Source: Stenocarpella maydis (taxonomy: Eukaryota; Ascomycota; Sordariomycetes; Diaporthales; Diaporthaceae). Taken from it: a stretch of DNA of 36,549 nt. Position 1 is the stretch's first letter. Each line of letters begins with the position of its first letter. The notes beneath the pieces are model-generated. The model did not search any database. It had not been told where the DNA came from and saw only the letters and a program-made list of their open reading frames with translations. Made by a program: the position numbers and the translations under genes. This document shows positions 21,074 through 30,279 of this stretch, piece by piece. Location: the NCBI GenBank assembly GCA_002270565.1, contig NQMI01000249.1:1-36549 (forward strand). Reading direction: 5' to 3'.

Positions 21074-21475
21074 TGTTCTGGGGTCTAGGGGAACCGGTGC
21101 GTTCTGAAGTCCGGAGGAAAACCAGCCTTGGCGTTGCCTCTAAGGCTATAAAAAGGGGCCCTCCTGCATTGCTTTTGAGAAATTTCTAGTCCTAGAGAAT
21201 CAATCTTTTTTATACCCTATAAATTTGTATCTATCTGATATATATATATGTACTATGAAATCTTGTCTTTTGCCCTCTTCTTATGCCCTCCTCTTATGTC
21301 CTCCTTCTTTTTAATACCCTTTATTCCCCTTATAACTCTCTTATTATATTAGGGGCTCCTATTCTTGCCTTTTACGCTCCTCTTGGGGTGATTGCTTGAT
21401 TAGGGCTCTGGTAGAATATATACCTTTTTATATATATAGAAGTTTTACCTTCTTGCTCCCTCTAGCTGGTTTTTA
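21074..21475 (+). mobile_element. 5' LTR of plus-strand gypsy-type element
   Basis: A 402-bp LTR beginning TGTTCTGGGGTCTAGGGG and ending GTTTTTA (mutated GTTTTCA). It has a CTATAAAAAGGGGCCC promoter-like box at about 21147-21162. It is the reverse complement of 1913-2301 and 21708-22095. It is directly followed by internal sequence that matches the reverse complement of 1912 downward. Confidence 0.8.
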
Positions 21476-21707
21476 CTAGTGTTTACCCTATGAATTAAAT
21501 ATGGGTTTCTTTAGCTTTTATGCCCTAATATTCTATTTTATTTATAAGGTTATTAGCTACTTTAGGGGAGTGAATCTCTATACTTCTGATACTATTTAAA
21601 TCTGATTAGAGCTATAGTGCTCTCTTGCTCTTGATAGAGGATTTTGCTATTATATAAAGGCTAGATTTACCTCCCTGAGTTGCCTATAGTTAACCTAGTA
21701 GTAATAG

Positions 21708-22095
21708 TGAAAACGGGCCATTAGGGGAGCAAGAGGACAAAACCTCTATACATATAAAAAGGCACACGTTCTGCTAGAGCCCTGATTAAGCAACCACCTT
21801 AAGAGGAGTATGGAAGGCAAGAAGAGGAACCCCTAACGCGATATAAGAGTTATAATGGGAATAGAGGGTGCCAAAAAGGAGAGGCAGAAGAAGAGGGTAT
21901 AAGAAATAAATTTATAGTATATACGTATATATTGTATAAGTATAAATTCATAGGGTATAAAAAGATTGATTCTTTAGGACTAAAAATTTCTCAAAAGTAA
22001 TACAGGAGGGCCCCTTTTTATAGCCTTAGGGGAGATGCTAAGGCTAGTTTTCCTCTAGATTCCGAAATATACCGGTCCCCCTAGACCCCGGAATA
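21708..22095 (-). mobile_element. Nested solo LTR of the same gypsy family
   Basis: A 388-bp LTR in minus orientation interrupts sequence that is continuous in the copy at about 1680 (reverse complement). The empty-site form there reads ...AGTAGTAATAG|GAGTAGG..., and here the two halves lie on either side of the LTR, with a short imperfect duplication (AATAG / AATTG) at the borders. No internal region accompanies it, so it is a solo LTR left by recombination or a collapsed insertion. Confidence 0.75.
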
Positions 22096-23199
22096 ATTGG
22101 AGCAGGTATATGTGAGGCTAGTCTGATCTTTATATTGAGCTAACTCTATTACCTTGGCTATATCTTGGACCCTCTCCTGGAATACCTAATTTAGTAGTAA
22201 GTATGGAGCCTCTGGCTTAGCTATACGTTCTAGGAAAAGCTATTAAGGTATTTATATCCTTAGGCCTTAGAAATTCATTCTAATTGGATTTAATGGTATT
22301 TAATTAAAGCTTATTTCCTTAGAAGGGATATAAAGGATTGATATTAAAAGGGGTTGGTAGATTCTAATTGCCTGTATTATTTAAAACTCTCTTGCCCTTA
22401 GATATAATACCTAAAGGTTAGGTATGCTAATTCCTTAATATAGGTAAGCTAGGTATTACAGAGCCCCGGTTTATCTAATTAAGCCCCTCTTTAATTTTCC
22501 CTTTTAAGTTGTCTATATAACTTCTAGTTACCCTAATGAATACTATATCTGAGGTTTTTCTTGATATTATATGATATAGGGTTTGGGCGGTAGTGGTTCC
22601 GGACTTTATATGCTTCTATAGGGAATCTAAGAAGGTTCCTGCCCTATTGATTGCTATCCTTCTGATCAGGAAGCTTAGAGCTTCTGCTGTTATTAGTACC
22701 CCTATAGTTAGGATGGCTGGCGTTAGTAGTATAAGGGTATTCTGAATATTTATGTTGTCCTCTCCTCTAGTTGCTTATAGTTAAGTAGCTCCTGCTTGCT
22801 ACTATAGGAAAACTTTATAGTATTTAATGCAACCTTCTATACTAATGCTATTTACTCTAATTATATTTAGTTATTCCTATATGTNATATTCGTATGCTTA
22901 GTAAAATTAATGCTATTATAATTAGAGACCTCCTTACTTATAGGGATAATACCTTCCTTAATAAGTAGCCTTTTGAGCTAGTCCTAGATAGGGATATGCC
23001 TTAAGCTATAGGTTTGGGATTTATTATAATTTCTACTACATTTAAAACTGTATATAAGTAATGCTTAAGCTCTGATTAGATGCATATCATCAGGTATGAA
23101 ATAAATTTGATATTGTTTTAAACTGCTGATATACTAAATTATAATTACTATAGATCTGCCTACTTAAATATTAGGATTGCTTTAGAGAGCTATAAGATA

Positions 23200-23470
23200 C
23201 TTCTAGTTTTACGAGATATAGGTGCTAAAATGAATCTTCTTCCTTTATTCTATTACTGCTAGAATAAGTTATCTTATACTTTACTCTAAGATATAAACTC
23301 TATAGTTTATAATAAAGTATTATTTATACTAATTAGAGTAACTAAGGAGTAATTATATATTATCTATGATAGAATGAAAGTTATTTTCTTTATTATAGAT
23401 AATAAATATATAATACTACTTATAATATCCTATTAGGAATGTCTTTCTTTTTAGATATAAATTTAACTTT
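23200..23470 (+). pseudogene. Retroviral-type aspartic protease remnant of gypsy element
   Basis: Conceptual translation, reading through TAG/TAA, contains LVLRDIGAKMNLLP, matching the gypsy protease active-site block L-x-D-(T/S)-G-A-x-x-N-(L/F)-(I/L), followed about 80 residues later by a LLIISYQECL-like stretch where gypsy proteases have LLGMPWL. It would have processed the Gag-Pol precursor. Stops make it non-functional. Confidence 0.6.
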
Positions 23471-24001
23471 TAAGTAATTAAGGGAGTTTCTTTTTGCATA
23501 TATTACTCTTAATGGTTTGCAAGTAATTTATAGGCTGTGAAGGAATAATTAGAAACCATTTTAGGTGGCTGCTACTAAGGGTATAATAGTTCCCTAAAAA
23601 TACTTCTTCTAGAGGGTAATAATAGTCTTTCTTTAGCTAGGCTCTTCTGATTGGAGGAAGATTACAATTAGAACCCTAATGGATCCTCTTAAAGCTAACC
23701 TTAAGTTATCCTAAGGTAATAATATCTTGGGGAGCCTTTTAGATAAGCTAGAACCCTAGTGCTGAAACTTTTTGCTTTTTTCCTCCATATCCCTAGACCT
23801 AATATTCTATTAGGTTACTCTAATTAGCAGTCTTTTCATTTAGATAAGTACACCCTAAAAATCTATAACTTAATTCTAGCTAGACTAAGGAAAGGGGGTA
23901 ACTACTATAGCTATTAGAACTCTATATAAAAGGGTAGGAGTAAAAGTCTGCCTTATTAATAACTTTCCCTTAAATGGTATTATTCCTAAGGGAACTGTAA
24001 A

Positions 24002-24076
24002 NNNNNNNNNNNNNNNNNNNNNNNNNNNNNNNNNNNNNNNNNNNNNNNNNNNNNNNNNNNNNNNNNNNNNNNNNNN
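24002..24076. other. Assembly gap of 75 N
   Basis: Run of 75 undetermined bases between protease and reverse-transcriptase remnants. Additional single or double N positions at 22885, 25046-25047, 32523 and 33666 also sit at repeat junctions, suggesting unresolved repeat assembly. Confidence 0.95.
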
Positions 24077-24261
24077 ATAATCGGTTTTCTAATTAGGAAA
24101 AGATAATATTTATATACTTATTAAAAAATAGAGAAGAAGCTCTTATATAAGACTGGTCTTATATCTCCTAAATTAGTATAGATGTTGCCCCTCCTTAGTC
24201 TATTAAGATAGTCTCTTATCAGGCATATTAGATGAAAACTATTAAGCTTCCTAGGGTGTTA

Positions 24262-25044
24262 AGAGAAACTACTATTAAAATGTTGAGGGAGTAAGATGTA
24301 AGGGGTATAATAGAAGAATCCTATGCCTCCTATTGAAATTAGTGGTGTCTTATTAAGAAGAAGGATAGTGGCTATTAGTTAATTAATAATATCTTTAAGG
24401 CTAATTGGGTTATAATCAGGGATGCCGTTATGTTTCCTGCTGCTAATGAGTTTACTAAGAAGTTTGCAATATATTAGGTTTTATTGCTTTTATACTTTTT
24501 CTTTAGCTATAACTAGATTAAGCTAGAGGAGAAAAGACGCGATACTACTACCTTTATAATTCTAATCAAGCTATTTAGATAGTATAGATTGCCTATAGAA
24601 GTTATAAACTTAATAGTATAGCTCATGAGATGCATAGTCTGCTTATTATACAACCTAATTCCAATAATCTATTGCCCGTTCCTAGATAATATTATAGTGA
24701 AGGGGCTGAAGTCTACCTATAATAATTAAGAGCTTAATGACTTTCCTGGAGTATAGAGGTATATTACGGAGCATATTAAAAATCTTAATAATGTGCTCTA
24801 TAATATAAAGCTTACTAATAGTGCAATTAATACTGCTAAGTCTGAATAGTATAGGAAGTAGGCTGATATTATTTGGTATATATATGGGACTCTAGGCTAC
24901 TCTCCTGTTAATAAGAAAATTATTAAGATTAAGAAGTAGGATATTTATAGAAATATTAGCTAGCTCTAATTATTTCTTAGCCTAGTTAACTTTTACTAAA
25001 TCTAGATGTCCTTTTATAGAATTATATTATGACCTCTCTTTAAT
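24262..25044 (+). pseudogene. Gypsy reverse transcriptase remnant with RIP-type stops
   Basis: A single frame of 261 codons carries GIIEES, IKKKDSGYQLI, a FLDNIIVKG block in place of the Y/F-x-D-D catalytic motif, and a final FLSLVNFYQ-like block corresponding to the conserved FLGLxNYYR of the RT connection region. No frameshift is needed. The only interruptions are TAG/TAA at positions where glutamine fits and a few TGA, most simply from C-to-T and G-to-A changes. The second catalytic Asp is now Asn, itself a G-to-A change. The frame is cut off at the NN at 25046, directly before the LTR. Confidence 0.8.
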
Positions 25045-25047
25045 CNN

Positions 25048-25557
25048 TAGCAAGGAGTTACCCTAGACTTGCGAGTCAGGCGATTTTCGCTAAGTACGCC
25101 CAGTGCGTGCGTGACGCAAGATGAGTTTGGTGGCCGTGAGTCAATTATTTTGGCCTGCATTTGCACCTTAATTCAGACCTCTGCATTACCCTTATTTCTT
25201 ACCCAAAAAGTATATAACTTGGTTCATTGGATAGCTTGATTTCTGAAGTTTATATGTACTTAATATGAGTATTGCTAGGGCTATGGTTGGCTGGTTGCTT
25301 GGAACTAAAGATGGTGTGTTGGAAGGGTGAATTTTTCGGCATTTGCAAATTTGCACCAGAGCCTACCGCAGCGTGCCCAGGGGTGAGACAACGTCGGAGG
25401 GTATATAAGGAGGGCTTACAGAAGCCCAACTTAATTCAATACAAAGTTGTCCAGACTATTGTTAATTGTCTGAATTCGCCTTAGAACACCATACTGCGAC
25501 CCTGCCGAAACACACACACGCTGAACTGAATGCTATTCTATAGCACAAATTCATCAG
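25048..25557 (+). mobile_element. Little-mutated LTR (solo or assembly-truncated)
   Basis: About 510 bp of much more GC-balanced DNA inside the AT-rich block. It has a promoter-like TATATAAGGAGGGCTT at about 25400-25416 and a 3' end ACACGCTGAACTGAATGC...TTCATCAG shared with 1-96 and 33667-33710. Many CpA, TpG and CpG dinucleotides survive, unlike the flanking DNA, so it inserted after most of the RIP. The 5' boundary is hidden by NN at 25046. A 70-codon plus frame (25272-25484) is part of the LTR and not a gene. Copia or gypsy membership is not determinable from the LTR alone. Confidence 0.7.
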
Positions 25558-25675
25558 AATTAGAATTAAAGCATATATAGAATGCCTTAATTAAAATAAG
25601 GATAATGTGGTCATTTAAAATAATCTACAATACAGATAGAGGACACAACTAGAACAGATATTAAGAGGGGCGTGA

Positions 25676-25866
25676 AACATTTAACTTAAATATCAACATA
25701 AATGCGCAACATGTAACTTAAATATCAATATAAATACACAACATCTAACTTAAACATTAATATAAACGTATAATATCCAGCTTAAATATTAATATAAACG
25801 TATAATACTTAGCATAAGCATGGATATAAACATATAACACCCATATAGATATAAATATAAATATAT
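25676..25866 (+). repeat. 32-bp tandem repeat array, six units
   Basis: Units start at 25676, 25708, 25740, 25772, 25804 and 25836, an exact 32-base period, with the last unit one base shorter. The consensus starts AACATNTAACTTAAATAT and continues ATATAAA. Units differ mostly by C/T and A/G transitions, more toward the right end. The period is not a multiple of three and the array lies outside any reading frame. Confidence 0.85.
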
Positions 25867-26530
25867 AATATAAGTAAAAAGCTTAAATTTAAAAAAGATA
25901 GTAAGAGGGGAGTTTAATTCTTAACTAATAGATAGAAATATATTATACTAAAAAGACTACTGCATAATACAGGACCCTAAAACTCATACCTAATTAATCT
26001 TATAGGTAAAGGCATATAGGTTAATTACACAACCCTCCTCCTCCTTAATCTCCCACTTAATATCCTCTATAGAGACTGCACCATATGAGGATCCCTCGCT
26101 ACTATTATTGTTAGAGTTGCCTCTATCCCCACAACCTCTACAACCTCCACAACCTCCCCCACAACCACAAGCCACACAAGGCTAATAGTTAACATAATAG
26201 ATGCATTAGCGGCCCTGCGACTGCTAGACGCAACCCGCATAAGCACCCCCCTAGAACCCAGGCAATCATATGCACCCCTGAAACCAGTAAACATCAGGCT
26301 CACCATGCAAGCACCTAATATATCAAGCACCATTCTATCTGCACAATTAGATTAGAATTATATTAAAATAGCTTAGGCAACGAATGAGTAAGGTAATAAC
26401 CTCACATAGGGTAATATTAATATTAATTAACATGTATATATTATATAAAAGCATTATAGCAGCTATATACTTAGCATCTTAGAAACATATAGGGATTAGA
26501 ATAGCAGATTATATAATAAAAAGGGGCTAT

Positions 26531-26830
26531 CTATAAATTAAGGTAGATTTTAATTATGAAAATATAATTTATAAAGCTAGTGCTTGAAAGGGTTATGATC
26601 TGAGAGCTAGTAGTTAGACCAGGCGTAGAAGTCATTAAGCTAAAAAGTAGCATAAAGATGCTAGCAGTAAGGGCAATGGGCGCAAGCACTATAGGAACAA
26701 TAGATACAAGCGAAGGAGAAGCAAAAGGGGAGATAGGCGAACTATAAGGGCCATAAGAGGCATCGTAAGGTCTAATAAAAGAAGGAGGGCCAGCAGGTAA
26801 GCCACTATATAAGCTAAAAGGAAAAGACAT
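26531..26830 (-). CDS. Possible orphan small membrane protein (doubtful)
   Basis: A 99-codon frame begins with a Phe/Pro/Ser/Tyr-rich stretch (residues ~1-40). One strongly hydrophobic segment follows at about 42-68 and a second hydrophobic tail at 86-99. It is uninterrupted in a region otherwise full of stops. I recognise no family. There is no evidence of introns, expression signals or homologues, and chance survival is likely. It is listed because its stop-free length and amino-acid make-up stand out from the surroundings. Confidence 0.2.
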   Translation of the reverse strand: MSFPFSLYSGLPAGPPSFIRPYDASYGPYSSPISPFASPSLVSIVPIVLAPIALTASIFMLLFSLMTSTPGLTTSSQIITLSSTSFINYIFIIKIYLNL

Positions 26831-27624
26831 TATATAAAAAAGGTTTTTTATATAAACAATAGGTAGAAAGAAGAAGGGATTATATAAGCATATATATAAG
26901 GGATATATATATATATATATTATATAATAAAAAAAAGAAAAAAAAGAGAGGGAAGAAGGGCAGTAGATAAAAGATATTTATAGCTATATAGCTAGATTAT
27001 ATGCCTATAGTTACTAAGAAAGTTATTAGTAACTTACTAGCCTAAAGGAAGGCTATTAGATAATATCTAAAGGATTATAAAAAGGGAATTATAATAGGAA
27101 ATAAAAACTATATAATAGAGTAATAAAAGAGAAGGGATAAAAAGGAAGCTATTAGGACTTAGTTAGCAAGAGAGGCGAGTAACTTACTAAAGTATAGTTC
27201 TTTCATTTACTAATTTTACTTATATAATTAGGAGGCTACTTAACTAGAAGGTCTAATTAAAGAAAAAGTTAAGTAAAAAATATAGAGAAAAAGTACTAGA
27301 TATTTAATATTAGCCAAATAGCTAATATTTACTTATACTATATAGAATGGAAACTATAGCTCAACCTATAGAAGGGCAAGGGATAGGTTTCCTAGGAAAA
27401 AGGGGGAAATCATACGGGCAATTCAACTTACCTAAGGACTTATTTAGGGACTGAATGCAATTAGAAAAGAAAAGACTCCTAGTATTAGAATAGCATTAGG
27501 ACTAATTGCATAAGGTTATCTGATCTAGATAAGATAACTAATCCCACTAGGTATTGTACAATCTAAATAAGACTGTGTATTATGCGATCCCTCCGTATTT
27601 TAGAAGAGTTAGAAGAATCATCAT

Positions 27625-27697
27625 CGAATTACAGAACCCAATTAAACGAACACCGTACATATGTACAGAACAGCCATATAGCAAAGGCCATTCAACA
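27625..27697 (+). repeat. Dispersed repeat, copy 2 (copy 1 at 2706-2775)
   Basis: From CGAATTACAGAACCC to CCATTCAACA, matching 2706-2775. It includes the GTACATATGTAC self-complementary motif at this copy, where copy 1 has GTATATATGTAC. Confidence 0.5.
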
Positions 27698-28290
27698 TAT
27701 TCAATATGAATTAAAAAAATATTTAGCTAATAAGTTTTATAATAATAATAAGAAAGGTATTTACAATAGAAAATATTAAAAATACTATTATAATAATAAT
27801 AAGGCTATGTATAATATCAAATATATATAAAAAGTAATAATTTAATATCTAAGATTTTAATTATATTATAATTAATATAGTTTAATTAATATTCATTGGT
27901 GTAAATATAGAAATATTAATATTTTATAAGGAGTAAACATTTTAAAGATAAATTTACTATGAATTAATATAAAGTATAATTACGGTATTTAAATTTAGCA
28001 TTAGATTTAAATTATCTCTTCTAATGCCTTCAAATTAGTAAATTTAATTAAACTGAGAATTAATTAAGTTAACATTAATACTAATACTAATTATTTATCC
28101 TTAAGTAAAACTAAGTTAATAGAACTTCTAAAGATTTAAATTTAACTTAATTACTAATATGATTTACTTACTAGTAAACTATATTAATGTTTATTTCTTT
28201 TATTTATTTGAAATTTTAATAATTAAGGCTTAGTTTTAAGTAAAACTTTAAAACTTAAAGTTATTAATTTTATAATTATAAATTATATAA

Positions 28291-28315
<25 letters not shown>
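28291..28315. repeat. T25 homopolymer
   Basis: Twenty-five consecutive T. It may be a decayed poly(A) tail of a retroposed sequence on the minus strand, but no retroposon body is visible beside it. Confidence 0.8.
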
Positions 28316-28323
<8 letters not shown>

Positions 28324-29371
28324 AATTAATAATAAGAATAAATAATTTCAATTTTAAATACATATTATGGTTACAAAATATGAAATACTTATTATGAAAA
28401 TTTACAACTTGATAAAATATTTTCAAATATATAACACAAGTAATAAAGATTTCACCTCCTATAATAAAATAAATAAAACCTTTATATTCTTAATTTATAA
28501 AGTTTTAATTATTTCATTTCTTTTACTTTTATTTTTATTAACTTTTATTATTTATTTCTTTCAATTCTTTGAATTTTAAAATCTTAACCTGTTAAATGAT
28601 TTATATTTCGTTTTTATATCTTCATTTTGTTTATTTTAGTTCTATTTTAATGTTTATTCTGTTATTCTCCTATTTATTTTAAATTTATATTTCTTATATT
28701 AGTTTTGTATTAGTTATATAGTATTATATATAAACCTAAAACAAATTTTTAATATTTATTATAACTTTAGCGATAATGATCTATTAGTAAAGTTATTACT
28801 TAAAACTTAAGTAGTAAAGTAGAATATGAAGAATTTAAGCTATAGGATAAAATAATTTCCGGAGAAGGCCTTAGCTATAGTAAGGTTAGATATATATAAA
28901 ATTTTATTTGTTATCAACCACCACTATATAAAAGAAAAATAGAAAACTAATATAATTTAAAGCTATAGCTAGATTGAACTGAAAACTACTGCCCCTTAGA
29001 AGGCCTACCTGTTATAACTATACACCTAATGAAAATCTCCAAGGGCATTTTACACCACAACACTAGATACAGATGTAGCAGCTGTAAGTATGATAGGTGC
29101 ATTTAGTGTGAGAGTCGGTCCTATAGGTGGCTATTGTTGGTTTAGGTTTTTCGCCATACATATACAGCTTGAGGTGAGCTTGTCTGTTGTCCGGTCCTGC
29201 AGGTGTGAATATCTGTTTATAATGGATGCCTCACAGGGATATGACAGAGCTACTGCCGCGGAGCCAATCCTATATGTAATTACGAGCTACCAGAGTTAAA
29301 GGTAAAGACACGCGAATCCTGCGAACTCAATTAGGAGCTGTGTCTCTATCCGACTAGGCTGCATCATGGGC

Positions 29372-29476
29372 TCATTTGCCCTGTTTCGCCCGTGCCTGCG
29401 CAACCTGATTGGCAGCAGGGTTGGCTACCTATGCTGCTTGACCTTGAACTCTCTCCTTAGCTGCAGCAGCAGCTCC
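29372..29476 (-). pseudogene. Former C-terminal coding extension of the small secreted protein
   Basis: In the frame of the last exon, 34 sense codons follow the TAG at 29477, with one more TAG at 29431-29429 and a final TGA at 29374-29372. They encode an Ala/Gln/Val/Lys-rich sequence of the same make-up as the preceding exon. Both TAG codons sit where CAG (Gln) would fit the composition; three CAG and two CAA codons survive nearby. Confidence 0.5.
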
Positions 29477-30066
29477 CTAATTTCCCTTCTCCTTGCCACC
29501 TTGGTTTGCGGCAGCGGCACCACCCTTCGCCGCTTTATCTTGCCCACCCTGTTTAGCTGCAGCTTTGCCACCGCCTCCTGTCACAGCATCGACATCAATA
29601 CCGGCGGCTTTCAGAGTGTCAACATCACCCTTGTTGCCCGAGGCCACTATTGCCTTCACCGCCTTCTCGAAGTCCGGACCGGAGTCGAGCGCGCCAGCTG
29701 TTGTGTCATGGTGAGTAAGAATTTCTGAATGCATGGCAAGAACCATCAAGACGTACCATCACCGTTTTCAGTTAGTAACACAGCAGCGTCGACCTTAGCA
29801 GCAGCGGTGATGCCCTATATGTTGTGTTAGTATCGGCGCTGGTAGGTTCGAGTCGTTCTAGCCAGAGGTATGAGGAAGCTGTTGGGACTCACATCCGCGC
29901 CATTATTGGCCTTTGCATTCACATCATCAGCTGCTGCCCCAGCCGCTGCGGCTCCTTGGTTTCCTTGTCCCTTGCCTTGGCCTCCCTTGGCTTGCCCGCC
30001 TTTGTTTTGGGGAAGGGCGACAGCGAAGGTTGCCAAGACGGTAACGAGAGCCAGGGATAGCTTCAT
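29477..30066 (-). CDS. Small secreted Gly/Ala/Gln-rich protein (possibly truncated by nonsense mutation)
   Basis: Three coding exons: 30066-29893, 29814-29757 and 29697-29477 (150 aa). Introns are 78 nt (donor GTGAGT) and 59 nt (donor GTACGT), both ending in AG. Residues 1-~17 are a signal peptide (MKLSLALVTVLATFAVA). Residues 20-46 are Gly/Gln/Lys then Ala-rich. A mid-section is predicted helical, with the stretch FEKAVKAIVASGNKGDVDTL, and the C-terminus is again Gly/Lys/Ala/Gln-rich. There are no cysteines and no family I recognise. The TAG stop at 29479-29477 is followed in frame by more Ala/Gln/Lys-rich coding-like sequence to a TGA at 29374-29372, interrupted by one further TAG (29431-29429). 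The protein may therefore once have been about 36 residues longer. Function unknown; an extracellular or cell-wall role is inferred from the signal peptide. Confidence 0.75.
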
Positions 30067-30148
30067 GGTTGCTGTAAGTAGAGGTACGTTGTCTGCAAAA
30101 CGAGGGACTCTTTTGGGTAGAAGTTGTCGCCAGGACGTATGAGCACAG

Positions 30149-30204
30149 CTGGAGAGTGAATGTTAGACACTCAACGTATTGCCTGGTATTCAGTCTACAC
30201 TTAC
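30149..30204 (-). other. Probable 5'-UTR intron of the small secreted protein gene
   Basis: On the minus strand, GTAAGT at 30204 is followed by a CTAAC branch motif and a CTCCAG acceptor ending at 30149, giving a 56-nt intron typical of filamentous fungi. It lies 83 bases upstream of the ATG at 30066. Confidence 0.6.
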
Positions 30205-30271
30205 CTCTAGTGAATGGAAGAAGATGGAATTTTGGCTGATCTTTCCACCTGCGAGCCCTAACCTGGATCGT

Positions 30272-30279
30272 CTTATATC
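30272..30279 (-). promoter_or_regulatory. TATA-like box of the small secreted protein gene
   Basis: Minus-strand GATATAAG lies about 70 bases upstream of the probable 5'-UTR intron donor and about 205 bases upstream of the start codon, a plausible core promoter position. Assigned by motif and distance only. Confidence 0.4.

Larger units (their letters stand above)
21476..25045 (+). mobile_element. Internal region of decayed Ty3/gypsy element
   Basis: Follows the LTR at 21074-21475. Up to about 22885 it parallels the minus-strand copy at about 900-1912. From about 23200 it contains protease and then reverse-transcriptase remnants on the plus strand, in the order expected for gypsy elements. 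The N at 22885 and the gap at 24002-24076 mean the 5' part and the pol part may not belong to one physical copy. Glutamine codons have become TAG/TAA throughout. Confidence 0.7.
25558..27560. other. Moderately AT-rich region, no established gene
   Basis: Contains the 32-bp tandem array (25676-25866) and, on the minus strand, three open frames of unusual composition: 99 codons (26531-26830, one hydrophobic segment, Pro/Ser/Ala-rich start), 88 codons (26067-26333) and 61 codons (25990-26175, Cys/Gly-rich start with an acidic end). A stretch of AT dinucleotides lies at about 26898-26922. No protein family was recognised; these could be an orphan gene or chance survivors in decayed DNA. Confidence 0.4.
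27561..29050. other. AT-rich gene-free block
   Basis: Decayed repeat DNA including copy 2 of the 2706-2775 repeat (27625-27697) and a T25 run (28291-28315). Plus-strand frames of 65 and 70 codons at 27582 and 28367 are Asn/Lys/Tyr/Ile/Phe-rich products of AT composition, not genes. A segment at about 28140-28200 resembles about 6030-6115. Confidence 0.65.

Noticed and set aside
25272..25484. 70-codon plus-strand frame with a Cys-containing start.
   Set aside because: It lies wholly within the LTR at 25048-25557 and spans its TATA-like box, so it is unlikely to be a gene.
25676..25866. Regular 32-bp repeats considered as a CRISPR array.
   Set aside because: Units are directly adjacent with no unique spacers, and the context is a eukaryotic transposon desert.
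29840..29870. GGTAGGTTCGAGTCG resembling the T-arm of a tRNA.
   Set aside because: It lies inside an intron of the small secreted protein gene, and no acceptor, D or anticodon arm can be paired around it.
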